Shown here in pieces: positions 17,500 to 25,589 of a stretch of 64,000 nt of DNA. This DNA comes from JAISGQ01 sp964500965 (GTDB lineage: Bacteria; Bacillota; Clostridia; Oscillospirales; Acutalibacteraceae), in NCBI GenBank assembly GCA_964500965.1, contig CAZCQZ010000002.1, positions 1 to 64,000 on the forward strand, read 5' to 3'. The position numbers and the translations under genes are program-made. Position 1 is the first letter of the stretch. Every line of letters begins with the position of its first letter. Below the pieces are notes generated by a model that was not told the DNA's origin, ran no database searches, and saw nothing but the letters and a program-made list of their open reading frames with translations.

Positions 17500-17564
17500 T
17501 GCCGTCCCTCCGATTTATCTGATATATATTTAATAATCATTTGTCAAATTTACGAAAATTGTTA

Positions 17565-17593
17565 TTGACATATCGTTCATATTTATATAAAAT
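17565..17593 (+). promoter_or_regulatory. Strong promoter of the secreted-protein gene
   Basis: Perfect TTGACA (17565-17570), 17-bp spacer, TAAAAT (17588-17593), followed by AGGAGGA at the ribosome site. With the strict codon choice of the gene it suggests high expression. Confidence 0.85.
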
Positions 17594-17626
17594 ATATACT
17601 GAACTTATTCACTAGGAGGAAAAACA

Positions 17627-18451
17627 ATGAAGAAAACTCGTATTATCCTTTCACTTATCATGGCACTTGCAATGCTTTTGGCAATGGGTGCTGTGGGCGT
17701 TTCCGCAACAGAAGATACCGACACTCCCGTTGAGGTTGACCTTGACGGCGTTTATCATGCAACTCTCGGTATCCAGACCAACCCCACCCTGTGGCAGTGC
17801 AGAATGGGCTACTATGTAGCCAACCACAACGACACCTACGGCACCGAATACTGGGATAAGCTCTGCGCCGGTACATACGGCACAGATTCCTTTACAACCT
17901 ACGAAGGCACATTTAACGAAGTTGAAATCGCAGGTAACGGCACTTACACCGTAAGCCTTGTTAACGCCGATTTCGGCGGTGAGACTTCCGTTTCTCAGCT
18001 TCACGCCGCAACCGATATCCCCAACACCGGTGCTATCACCTTTACCGATTTCGTTGTTAAGGTCAACGGTCGCAAGGTCGCCGAATATGATGAAGCATAT
18101 GTTGACAAGGACGGTTATGCAGACGGTCTTTGCGTGCTTCTCGCATATAACAACTGGAGAAGTGACCTCAAGAGCATGGCCGGCGTTATGGATCCCGAAA
18201 TTCTCCCCAACTCCGCCGAGAATGAAATCACCATCACCTTTACCGTTTCCGGCTTCAATTACGATAATGCCGAGCAGGCAGCAGCCGCAGCAAATGATGC
18301 GGCAAACGATGCGGCAAATGATGCGGCAAACGCTGATACCAACACAGACAATACCGAATCCGAGGGCGGTTGCACCGGCAGTGCAACTATGCTCCCCATT
18401 GCGGCTGTTGTTATCGCCGCAGCTCTCGTAGTATTCAAAAAGAGAGGCTAA
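17627..18451 (+). CDS. Secreted, C-terminally anchored protein of unknown function
   Basis: 274 aa with a clear signal peptide (residues 1-27, cut near VSA-TED), a beta-rich extracellular domain of about 200 aa with repeated Asn/Gly/Tyr, a low-complexity Ala-Asn-Asp linker, and a hydrophobic segment (about 252-269) ending in KKRG. No LPXTG is present, so it is a membrane anchor rather than a sortase site; a GGCTG stretch precedes it. Codon use is biased to AAC, GAC, GGC and GTT, unlike neighbouring genes, which fits an abundant surface protein. It has its own promoter and terminator. The domain could bind carbohydrate, but I do not recognise it. Confidence 0.85.
   Translation: MKKTRIILSLIMALAMLLAMGAVGVSATEDTDTPVEVDLDGVYHATLGIQTNPTLWQCRMGYYVANHNDTYGTEYWDKLCAGTYGTDSFTTYEGTFNEVEIAGNGTYTVSLVNADFGGETSVSQLHAATDIPNTGAITFTDFVVKVNGRKVAEYDEAYVDKDGYADGLCVLLAYNNWRSDLKSMAGVMDPEILPNSAENEITITFTVSGFNYDNAEQAAAAANDAANDAANDAANADTNTDNTESEGGCTGSATMLPIAAVVIAAALVVFKKRG
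18287..18334 (+). repeat. Four 12-bp tandem repeats encoding an Ala-Ala-Asn-Asp linker
   Basis: Units of the form GCGGCAAAYGAT occur four times in frame, alternating AAT and AAC-type codons. This is a candidate for length variation by slippage in the surface protein linker. Confidence 0.85.
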
Positions 18452-18474
18452 TTAGCTTTCGCCTGAAGTAAACC

Positions 18475-18515
18475 AAAGGCAGAAAAACACCTTAAACGGC
18501 GTTTTTCTGCCTTTT
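18475..18515 (+). terminator. Terminator of the secreted-protein gene
   Basis: Stem AAAGGCAGAAAAAC / GTTTTTCTGCCTTT with a short loop followed by TTTTAATTT. The long stem is about 13 bp. Confidence 0.9.
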
Positions 18516-18531
18516 AATTTCGGATATAAAA

Positions 18532-18636
18532 ACACAAGAGCAAATGCAAAACCGATATACTCCATTAAAAAGTCTTGAAAGTCTTTTCAAGTGCCTGCTC
18601 TAAGGGGGTTATATCAAGCTGCATCGGCTCTTGTGT
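18532..18636. other. Long nested inverted repeat between the secreted-protein gene and metY
   Basis: Four nested complementary pairs line up in order: ACACAAGAGC/GCTCTTGTGT (outer, 10 bp), ATGCA/TGCAT, GATATA/TATATC, and a terminal hairpin CTTGAAA-GTCT-TTTCAAG. The order-preserving pairing over 105 nt suggests a folded RNA or a DNA structure, either a 3' end of metY mRNA or a small RNA. No clear open frame or promoter fits. Confidence 0.55.
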
Positions 18637-18646
18637 AATATTTTAA

Positions 18647-19930
18647 TTATTTGTTTTTCACTGCATCAAATGCCTGTGCAAGGTCTTCCATAATATCATC
18701 AACATTTTCAATTCCGACAGACAGTCTCAGCAGGTCGGGCGAAACACCGCAGGCTGTAAGTTCCTCATCGGTAAGCTGACGGTGCGTTGTGCTTGCCGGG
18801 TGAAGTATACAGGTTCTTGCATCTGCAACATGGGTAACTATCGCGCAGAGCTTCAATGCGTCCATGAATACCGTTGCCGCCTCTCTGCCTCCCTTGATAC
18901 CGAATGTTACAACGCCGCAGGTGCCGTTCGGCATATATTTTTTCGCAAGCTCGTGGTACTTATCACCCTCAAGTGACGGATAAGATACCCATGAAACCAT
19001 ATCATGCGCCTTGAGCCAGCTCGCAATTTTATATGCGTTCTCACAGTGGCGCGGCATGCGCAAATGAAGTGTTTCTGTTCCGAGATTCAGCAGAAATGCG
19101 TTTTGCGGTGACATAATAGCACCCATGTCTCTCATGATATGCGCACGGCATTTTGCGGCAAATGCGGCTCTGCCGAAATGTTCGGCATAAACCAGTCCGT
19201 GATATGATTCGTCCGGCGTTGTGAACGCAGGGAATTTACCGCATTTCCAATTAAAATTGCCCGAATCAATAATGACACCGCCCAATGCGGTTGCGTGACC
19301 GTCAAGATATTTTGATGTGGAGTGAACGACAATATCCGCCCCCCATTCGATAGGACGACAGTTTATCGGCGTTGCAAAGGTGTTATCAACAACAAGCGGA
19401 ACATTATGTGAATGTGCGATTGCTGCCCACTTTTCAATGTCAAGAACGCAAAGAGACGGGTTTGAAAGCGTTTCGCCCCACAGACATTTTGTGTTTTCCC
19501 TGAAAAGAGCATTTATTTCTTCCTCGGAAGCATCGGGAGACACAAAATCGACATCAATTCCAAGCTCTCTCAGAGTTTTGTTAAACAGATTAAACGTACC
19601 TCCGTAAACCTCGGACGATGAAATTATATGGTCACCTGCGTGACATATATTAACAACAGTAAACATGCTTGCGGACTGACCCGAAGCGGTCAAAATTGCC
19701 GCAACGCCGCCCTCAAGAGCCGCCAGCTTCTGCTCCACCGCATCACAGGTCGGATTAGCCAGACGTGTGTAGAAAAAGCCGTCGCTTTCAAGGTCAAACA
19801 GCTTTGCCATCGCTTCGGAGCTTTCGTATTTAAAGGTTGTGCTCTGATAAATCGGCAGTACTCTCGGCTCTCCGTTTTTCGGCGTATAGCCTGCCTGTAC
19901 GCATTTTGTTTCGATTCTGTGATTACTCAT
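18647..19930 (-). CDS. metY: O-acetylhomoserine sulfhydrylase
   Basis: PLP enzyme that makes homocysteine from O-acetylhomoserine and sulfide in direct sulfhydrylation. The PLP lysine is Lys207 in VVHSTSKYLDGH, and the start ETKCVQAGYTP and GGTFNLFNKTL are diagnostic of MetY rather than MetB/MetC. 427 aa is normal. A GGAGG site precedes the ATG. Only 35 bp separate it from the hydro-lyase gene upstream; I see no S-box or T-box leader there. It may be read as part of the upstream operon or from a local promoter. Confidence 0.95.
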   Translation of the reverse strand: MSNHRIETKCVQAGYTPKNGEPRVLPIYQSTTFKYESSEAMAKLFDLESDGFFYTRLANPTCDAVEQKLAALEGGVAAILTASGQSASMFTVVNICHAGDHIISSSEVYGGTFNLFNKTLRELGIDVDFVSPDASEEEINALFRENTKCLWGETLSNPSLCVLDIEKWAAIAHSHNVPLVVDNTFATPINCRPIEWGADIVVHSTSKYLDGHATALGGVIIDSGNFNWKCGKFPAFTTPDESYHGLVYAEHFGRAAFAAKCRAHIMRDMGAIMSPQNAFLLNLGTETLHLRMPRHCENAYKIASWLKAHDMVSWVSYPSLEGDKYHELAKKYMPNGTCGVVTFGIKGGREAATVFMDALKLCAIVTHVADARTCILHPASTTHRQLTDEELTACGVSPDLLRLSVGIENVDDIMEDLAQAFDAVKNK

Positions 19931-19965
19931 AATAATACCTCCATTGGTAGATTTTTAAAAAATCA

Positions 19966-20817
19966 TTATGACAGCTCCACTGTTGCTATTCGCGGCTCAA
20001 AGCAACAGGTAGGGCGTACACACACTATGCGAACGCCGCTCGCCCTTTGCGGTCCGACCTTTAAAAAGGTCGCCAGCACCGAGGTACTGCCACCAAGTCC
20101 CAAAGGACCTATTCCTGCGGCATTGACGCGACCGGTAATTTCTTTTTCCGTTTCCGACTGAACGTCATATCTGCCGTCTGTCTGTGCCTGAAGCATCATT
20201 GCCGTTGCTTCAAAATGACTTCTTCCTATTCCTACAGCCAGCGTACATGGCGTACAGCCGAGCTGTGCGACACTTTCGGTTGCCCAATTTACGATTTCAT
20301 CAATAACCGTTTGCGTATTGTGCCTGTGAAAAACTCTGTAAGTTTTTGCTCTTATGGCAGGTCCGCCGCCGAACATCAGAATATGCAGACGAATTACATT
20401 TTCTTCGCATCTGCGTAAAAGAATCGGTGCAGGCTCGACACCGGCACTATCCGGGTTGATTCCTCCGCTCTGGTCGATTCGCTGACTGTCACCACCCATT
20501 ATGCCCATCGGACGACCGGGAAGCTCTCTCAGCCCCTGACGTATTCCCTCTTTAATTTCGTCAAGCATCTTGCCTGTCACTGCCTGTTCTTCACCGACTT
20601 CCAGCACGATATGAGGAATGCCGGTATCGTCACAAAGAGGACTTCGGTTTTGTTCAGCCGTCAAGGCATTATCCAGAACGGTTTGAAGCACCCATTTTGC
20701 CTTTTCCTCCGTTTCGGATTCAATAGCCAGTCTGTATGCCTGCTTTTTATCCTCCCTGAACGTGCTTCCCGCTTCAACAAGAGCATTTTTTACAAGATTT
20801 GCAATATCACCTTTCAT
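19966..20817 (-). CDS. Class I fumarase/tartrate dehydratase, alpha (iron-sulfur) subunit
   Basis: 4Fe-4S hydro-lyase subunit of the family covering class I fumarase alpha and L-tartrate dehydratase alpha. The cluster cysteines appear as Cys62 (SPLCDDTG), Cys188 (LGCTPCTLAVGIGRS) and Cys271 or 272 (RPTCCFEPR). 283 aa is normal for split forms. It overlaps the beta-subunit gene by 11 bp and ends the LysR-led operon. The split arrangement cannot be called fumarase or tartrate dehydratase from sequence; the operon has no obvious TCA genes, which favours a specialised hydroxy acid. Confidence 0.92.
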   Translation of the reverse strand: MKGDIANLVKNALVEAGSTFREDKKQAYRLAIESETEEKAKWVLQTVLDNALTAEQNRSPLCDDTGIPHIVLEVGEEQAVTGKMLDEIKEGIRQGLRELPGRPMGIMGGDSQRIDQSGGINPDSAGVEPAPILLRRCEENVIRLHILMFGGGPAIRAKTYRVFHRHNTQTVIDEIVNWATESVAQLGCTPCTLAVGIGRSHFEATAMMLQAQTDGRYDVQSETEKEITGRVNAAGIGPLGLGGSTSVLATFLKVGPQRASGVRIVCVRPTCCFEPRIATVELS

Positions 20818-21316
20818 AAATGCTCCTCCCGTGAGCCGCTCCGATTATTGCCGGATAACTGTCAACCTTGATAATATGCAATGCTTCCATTCCAAGCTCC
20901 GGAAATGCAATCACCTTTTCTTCGCTCGTCTTTGAGCCGAGCAAGGCAGTTACAGGCGGTATTACGGCATAAACAGAATTATGTCTTTCAAGGGCTTCGA
21001 CCGTTTCACGGTGCAGCTCTCCTTTTCCCAGGTACAGCTTAATTCCGGCTTCACTCAAAGGTTCAATGCTGCTTTCGATTTCGGCTTTGTTTGAGCTTGT
21101 CGGTCCGACACCTGCCGGACTGACTGCGGTGTGAAAAATGACCTGCCCCTTTAAATCTACGCCCAGTCCCGACGCAGTTCCGTTTTTTATCATTTCAACC
21201 ACCTTAGGCAGCACGGCATCTCGTCCGCAAAGGATATAGCCGCTGATTTCAACGGTATCTCCCACCTGCAAACGTGCAACAGCTTCTTCGGTTATCGGTG
21301 TGGTCAATTTTATCAT
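20807..21316 (-). CDS. Class I fumarase/tartrate dehydratase, beta subunit
   Basis: Partner of the alpha subunit, supplying the C-terminal domain that completes the active site. It carries the family block HTAVSPAGVGPTSSNKAE. The common RDAAHK motif appears instead as RDAVLPK (residues 32-38), a change in a segment that normally binds substrate carboxylates. 169 aa is short but complete. It lies between the aldolase-like gene and the alpha subunit in one operon. Confidence 0.9.
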   Translation of the reverse strand: MIKLTTPITEEAVARLQVGDTVEISGYILCGRDAVLPKVVEMIKNGTASGLGVDLKGQVIFHTAVSPAGVGPTSSNKAEIESSIEPLSEAGIKLYLGKGELHRETVEALERHNSVYAVIPPVTALLGSKTSEEKVIAFPELGMEALHIIKVDSYPAIIGAAHGRSIYER

Positions 21317-21341
21317 GTTACAGCCTCACTTTCAAGCGGCA

Positions 21342-22487
21342 TTATTCATTTACCGCAAAAAGTCTGACATACGCCCCTTCGTTTTCAATAACTCCGTATG
21401 CTCTTGCACGGTTATACACCTTTTTCGCCCAGTTCGTATGGGGCTTGATTTCATTCATCTTATTTCCGCCGGAGCCCTTAATTACGCCGCCTGATGTACC
21501 GAGTATCTGACATGCATCGTCATATTCTTCCTTTGTTACCGCCATAAGCGCGTTGACAAATTTAATATGTGTGGGGTGAATAACCGTCCTGCCGACAAAG
21601 CCGTTTGCCTTATCCAGAATAACCTCTCTGAGCAATCCGTCTATCTCGTTGTTAACAAGGGGTTTACGGCGAATCAGATAATCCTCCAGTCCATGGTCGG
21701 GAAGTTCTTCAAACATAAGCTCTTTCGGCGCTCTGAAATATTCCCATACAGGTCCTGAGATGACATAATCGTTGTTACGACCGCAGATATTTATAATATC
21801 GCTGAGACATTCTCTTACAGTCATAATGTCATAAAGGCTGTAGTCAACGCCGCGTCTTACTCCGAATACGGAGCTGAAATCCGTTCCTCCGACTCTGACC
21901 TGCAATACAAGATGCTTATACTTATCAAGTATTTTTTTAATGCCTATAAGCTGGGACAATCTGCTTTCCTTGTATGCGACCTCAGGGTCTTCGATTATGG
22001 GCATACCGTAAAGTATCTCACCGAAACGGTCATTCAAATCCTGCAGATATGCATAATATTCATAACCGTTTTCGGCGTTGAATTTCGGAAAATTCACGCC
22101 GCAAAGAGATTTTACCTCCTGCTTTGTGAGCTTTTCGCCAAACTCCTTAAACTGCGCAAGATTACGCACACGGACAAAAATCAAAGGAACATAATCCGGG
22201 TTAAGCTTTCCGCTTTCCACCGCGTCGGTTATGGTTGAAAGAAGATAGTGCACGTTTTCCATAGCCTCCGGCACCCTTTCCTCCGGGCAGGCATCTTCAA
22301 AGCACAGTACCATCGTTGTAAGACCCGGCATTGCGTGGTCAAGTATTTTCGGGGTAAAATCCTTATAACCGGGCATATACATTGTCGCACCGAGGCAATA
22401 CTGCAAAAGCTCACGGTCGGTATACTTATTGAAATGTTCCGGCTCTACGACAAATTCAAAGCCGGGATTATACATATGATGTCTCAT
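21342..22487 (-). CDS. HpcH/HpaI aldolase / citrate lyase beta-like C-C lyase
   Basis: TIM-barrel protein of the citrate lyase beta / malyl-CoA lyase superfamily, 381 aa, longer than the usual approximately 290 aa. Recognisable pieces are CFEDACPEE (metal-binding acid), VPLIFVRVRN (substrate arginine), VRVGGTDFSSVFG and GRTVIHPTHIKFVNA. These support metal-dependent cleavage or formation of a C-C bond next to a carboxylate. No citrate lyase alpha or gamma or CoA-ligase is nearby, so it is unlikely to be classical citrate lyase. Relatives exist in several uncharacterised clusters. Confidence 0.8.
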   Translation of the reverse strand: MRHHMYNPGFEFVVEPEHFNKYTDRELLQYCLGATMYMPGYKDFTPKILDHAMPGLTTMVLCFEDACPEERVPEAMENVHYLLSTITDAVESGKLNPDYVPLIFVRVRNLAQFKEFGEKLTKQEVKSLCGVNFPKFNAENGYEYYAYLQDLNDRFGEILYGMPIIEDPEVAYKESRLSQLIGIKKILDKYKHLVLQVRVGGTDFSSVFGVRRGVDYSLYDIMTVRECLSDIINICGRNNDYVISGPVWEYFRAPKELMFEELPDHGLEDYLIRRKPLVNNEIDGLLREVILDKANGFVGRTVIHPTHIKFVNALMAVTKEEYDDACQILGTSGGVIKGSGGNKMNEIKPHTNWAKKVYNRARAYGVIENEGAYVRLFAVNE

Positions 22488-22522
22488 TTTAAACTTCCTT
22501 TCAAATTCGCACTAAGTCAGGA

Positions 22523-23425
22523 TTATATCAGGCTTCCCTTGGGACTCCACACAGCATCGGGGTAATATTCATCTATCATTCTCTTAACAAGACTGCATTG
22601 CTTTGCACGCTTTCTTGCATCATCTTCGGTAGAATCCCAGGAATGTGTTGCAGCCACAGAGCCGCCGGTTTTCAGGTAAATAGGTGCTGCAATACGAATC
22701 ATTTCGGGCACTTCGTAATGACGAATAAAGCCTCCGGTCGATTTCGGATTCTCCGTATGTATATCAATGGGACAATCAACTGCCTGTCGCATAGATGCCA
22801 GCATTTGAAGCTGAATATCTCTGACCGGATTTATCGAATCCGCGCCTATGCTTTCAAGCAGCCTTGCCGAACAGGGATTTCCGTGTCCTGCGTGGGCGGA
22901 AACCTTAAAGTGACAGTTTTCGGGCAGTTCACCGGCTTTTCTCATTTCGTTCAACGCCCACAGACAACCTTCGTCATACACCAGGAATCCACGGCAGCCT
23001 AATCTTGCCGCTCGCTTTACGTCCTCTATTGCGCGGACAATCTGCTCCTGTCCACGCAGTCGATAGCCCATGCGAACACCTTCCTCGGTGTGAACCGATG
23101 CCGATGTATCGGTAGTAGCTCTCGGTCCGATTGACAGTATCAGGTCTGTCTGCCATTGGCTTGCCAGCTCAACCATTTTTGAAATTTCTTCATCTGTAAG
23201 GCGCATGATTCCCTGCGTTTGCGTTACTCTGTGAAGATAAATTCCGTAGCTGTCCATTGCCTCCAAAAGTGCTTTCATTACCTTTGGTCCCTGTATTCCG
23301 GGGACTTCAAAGCGGTATTGTCCTCCGTCCTTAAAACGCTTTTCGGACGTCGGTAAATCATATGCGTCACCGCCGGGCAAGCCGATTGATTTTAAAAATT
23401 CTCTGGTTTTATCCATACTGTTCAT
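22523..23425 (-). CDS. Unrecognised TIM-barrel-like enzyme
   Basis: I do not recognise a characterised family. The 300-aa sequence shows alternating strand/helix periodicity, a motif SAHAGHGNPC, an acid/His-rich IDIHTENP, and RIAAPIYLKTGG, all plausible metal or phosphate sites at strand ends. It is reminiscent of U32 peptidase-type or other TIM barrels but lacks the U32 Cys signature. The Met preceded by AAAGGAATT is chosen as start. It lies 36 bp upstream of the aldolase-like gene and its coding sequence begins 30 bp after the decarboxylase stop, so it is firmly in the operon. Confidence 0.65.
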   Translation of the reverse strand: MNSMDKTREFLKSIGLPGGDAYDLPTSEKRFKDGGQYRFEVPGIQGPKVMKALLEAMDSYGIYLHRVTQTQGIMRLTDEEISKMVELASQWQTDLILSIGPRATTDTSASVHTEEGVRMGYRLRGQEQIVRAIEDVKRAARLGCRGFLVYDEGCLWALNEMRKAGELPENCHFKVSAHAGHGNPCSARLLESIGADSINPVRDIQLQMLASMRQAVDCPIDIHTENPKSTGGFIRHYEVPEMIRIAAPIYLKTGGSVAATHSWDSTEDDARKRAKQCSLVKRMIDEYYPDAVWSPKGSLI

Positions 23426-23454
23426 ACGCAAATTCCTTTCTCCGAATATTGTTT

Positions 23455-24585
23455 TCAACTGTTCAAATCCTCGATAAGCTCATCAATTGCTTTTTTGTGG
23501 TCAAATACGATTGGCGGCAGCTTTCTGCTCAATCCCTTATGAATACGGCATTCGATAAACGATGCCCTTCCACAGTCTTTCAATGCATTTATCGCCGCCG
23601 TAAGTTCATTTGCGGTATGCACCGCACGGTGCACCGTTTCATACCCACAGGCATCTGCTATGGCGGTGAAATCGACACAATATCCTGCCGATGGCTGCCC
23701 TCCCACCGATTCATGTGCGCCGTTATTCAGCACAACATGCATCAGATTCGGAACATTTTGCTTGCTTATCATCGTCATACAGCCCATGTGCATAATCAGT
23801 GCACTGTCACCGTCAAGAGCAACAACATGCCGCTTTGGGTGTTCCGTCGCTATCCCAATTGCCACTGAAGAAGCATGTCCCATAGAGCCGACATTTAAAA
23901 AATCGTGTGATTTTGTTTCGTTTCTCCTCTCTCTCAGGAAAAACAATTCTCTTGTTGCGCGCCCGGTCGTTGCCGTAAAAACAGTATCTTCCGGCATGTT
24001 TTCAAGAAAAACCTCTATCGCTTCCTCCCTGCTCATCGGATATTCGTTATCCGTAATGTTGCTTTTCTCCGAAGCGGCCATTACTCCTTTCGGCGCAATG
24101 AGCGCGTATGACTGCCTGCTGTTTTGACAATAACCGACTGCTTTTGAAACCGCGCTTTCAAATTCGTCATCGTCATCGGTGAGAATCGTATACGGAATGT
24201 GCAATATGTCAAGCAGTTTCGGCGTAATTTCACCCTGCAATTTATGCTGAGGGTGATTAGGCTCGGTATCACCCTGACCGCGCCAACCTATCAATAGCAG
24301 CATCGGAACGGCATATACATCTTTATCCGCGAGACTTGCCAGGGGATTTATCGCATTCCCCAGTCCGCTGTTCTGCATGAAAACCAGCGGTATTTCTTTT
24401 GTGGCAAAATAATGTCCTGCCGCTATTCCGACGGCGTTACCCTCATTGGCTGCTATTACCGTTCGCTTTCCGAAGTTTTTCAGTGCGTAGTCGCAGAAGC
24501 CGTTCAAATACGAATCCGGAACGCCGCTGTAAAACCTCACTCCGTTACACTCAAGTGTATTAAATACTTTTTCCTGATTCAGCAT
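23455..24585 (-). CDS. Phosphonopyruvate/sulfopyruvate decarboxylase-like ThDP enzyme
   Basis: Thiamine diphosphate enzyme (376 aa) resembling phosphonopyruvate decarboxylase, with both the pyrimidine domain (Glu48 in ANEGNAVGIAAG) and the diphosphate/Mg domain (GDS at 259-261 to NN at 287-288) in one chain. The expected reaction is decarboxylation of a 3-substituted pyruvate to the aldehyde. No PEP mutase gene (EDKxFPKxNS motif) is in the window, so phosphonate synthesis is not supported; sulfopyruvate or a carboxylated analogue remain possible. The next gene, an aldo/keto reductase, could reduce the aldehyde product; their stop and start codons abut. Confidence 0.85.
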   Translation of the reverse strand: MLNQEKVFNTLECNGVRFYSGVPDSYLNGFCDYALKNFGKRTVIAANEGNAVGIAAGHYFATKEIPLVFMQNSGLGNAINPLASLADKDVYAVPMLLLIGWRGQGDTEPNHPQHKLQGEITPKLLDILHIPYTILTDDDDEFESAVSKAVGYCQNSRQSYALIAPKGVMAASEKSNITDNEYPMSREEAIEVFLENMPEDTVFTATTGRATRELFFLRERRNETKSHDFLNVGSMGHASSVAIGIATEHPKRHVVALDGDSALIMHMGCMTMISKQNVPNLMHVVLNNGAHESVGGQPSAGYCVDFTAIADACGYETVHRAVHTANELTAAINALKDCGRASFIECRIHKGLSRKLPPIVFDHKKAIDELIEDLNS

Positions 24586-25565
24586 CAGCTTTTCTCTCCT
24601 CCTACCGACCCTTTTCCCTTATACAGCGTAAAGTATTCGGGGCTGTCGCCTTTGGTAATCTTCCACGCTTCTTCAAATGCATCAACCAAATCCTGCGGCA
24701 AAGGTCCTGCATTTACGGCGGCTATATTCTGCATTAAATGTTCACGCCTACTTGCACCTATCAAAATAGCATCGCCGCGACCGCCGTTAAGCATCGAATG
24801 ATATGCAAGCCAACGATAAACCGCTTCCACGCAGGTTATTCCATGATTTTCAGATGCGGATTCTATGATATTTACGGCATCGAAGCAGGATTTTTTCCAA
24901 TATCTCCCCTGATAATTCGGGCGATTTGTGAAACGTCCTGCACCGGGTGCAACTTCAAAGCTTTTATATCTTCCCGTGAGCAAACCGCCTGCCATTGGAT
25001 TATAAGCATAAAAGCGCAAGCCGAAATAATCACAGGCGGCGTTCAGTTCAATTTCCGCCTTTCTCGTAATCGGATTGTATATTCCCTCGTACACAGTAGG
25101 CTTTACCCAACCGTGCTTATCGCATATGTGCCACACATCGGATACCATCCATGCCGGGAAATTGGACAATCCCAGCTCTTTGAATTTCCCCTCATCATGC
25201 AACTGTGCAAGAGCGGAAAGGACTGATGTTACCGGCGTTGCCGGGTCGGGGAAATGCAAAAACACAGTATCAACACATTCCCGTTTCAGCCTTTCAAGAC
25301 TTTCGTTGAGCTGCTTAAATGCCGCATCGCCGTCAAGTCTGCCGCTGATGCGCGGATTTATTTTTGTAGCTATTCTGCACGAACGGTTAATTTGCGAAAG
25401 AGCCTGTCCGATAAGCTTTTCACAGTTTCCGTCATTATAGACATATGCCGTGTCAAGCTCATCATACCCGGCATTCAAATAGGCTTCGATAAACTCTCCG
25501 ACCTGCGGTTCAAACACCGATTCTCCGAAAGTCATCGTACCCAGCACAAGCTTAACTTTATCCAT
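24585..25565 (-). CDS. Aldo/keto reductase (AKR7-like)
   Basis: NAD(P)H-dependent reductase, 326 aa, closest in pattern to the AKR7 group (aflatoxin-aldehyde/succinic-semialdehyde reductases). The catalytic tetrad is complete: Asp38, Tyr43, Lys68 and His104 (LDTAYVY, IATKIN, FLHFPDP). A GGGGGT site precedes the ATG. It stands between the MmgE/PrpD gene and the ThDP decarboxylase, so an aldehyde made by the latter is a natural substrate to propose. Confidence 0.88.
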   Translation of the reverse strand: MDKVKLVLGTMTFGESVFEPQVGEFIEAYLNAGYDELDTAYVYNDGNCEKLIGQALSQINRSCRIATKINPRISGRLDGDAAFKQLNESLERLKRECVDTVFLHFPDPATPVTSVLSALAQLHDEGKFKELGLSNFPAWMVSDVWHICDKHGWVKPTVYEGIYNPITRKAEIELNAACDYFGLRFYAYNPMAGGLLTGRYKSFEVAPGAGRFTNRPNYQGRYWKKSCFDAVNIIESASENHGITCVEAVYRWLAYHSMLNGGRGDAILIGASRREHLMQNIAAVNAGPLPQDLVDAFEEAWKITKGDSPEYFTLYKGKGSVGGEKS

Positions 25566-25589
25566 TTACCATACCCCCATATGTTATTA

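Noticed and set aside
18536..18627. Two tiny minus-strand frames (19 and about 37 codons) joined by TAATG inside the nested repeat
   Set aside because: Neither has a ribosome site, and the DNA pairs better as a folded structure.
19931..19965. Possible SAM riboswitch before metY
   Set aside because: Only 35 bp separate metY from the upstream gene and no S-box or T-box features are visible.
23455..24585. Phosphonate biosynthesis cluster
   Set aside because: A phosphonopyruvate-decarboxylase-like gene is present but no PEP mutase or phosphonate transferase genes occur in the window.
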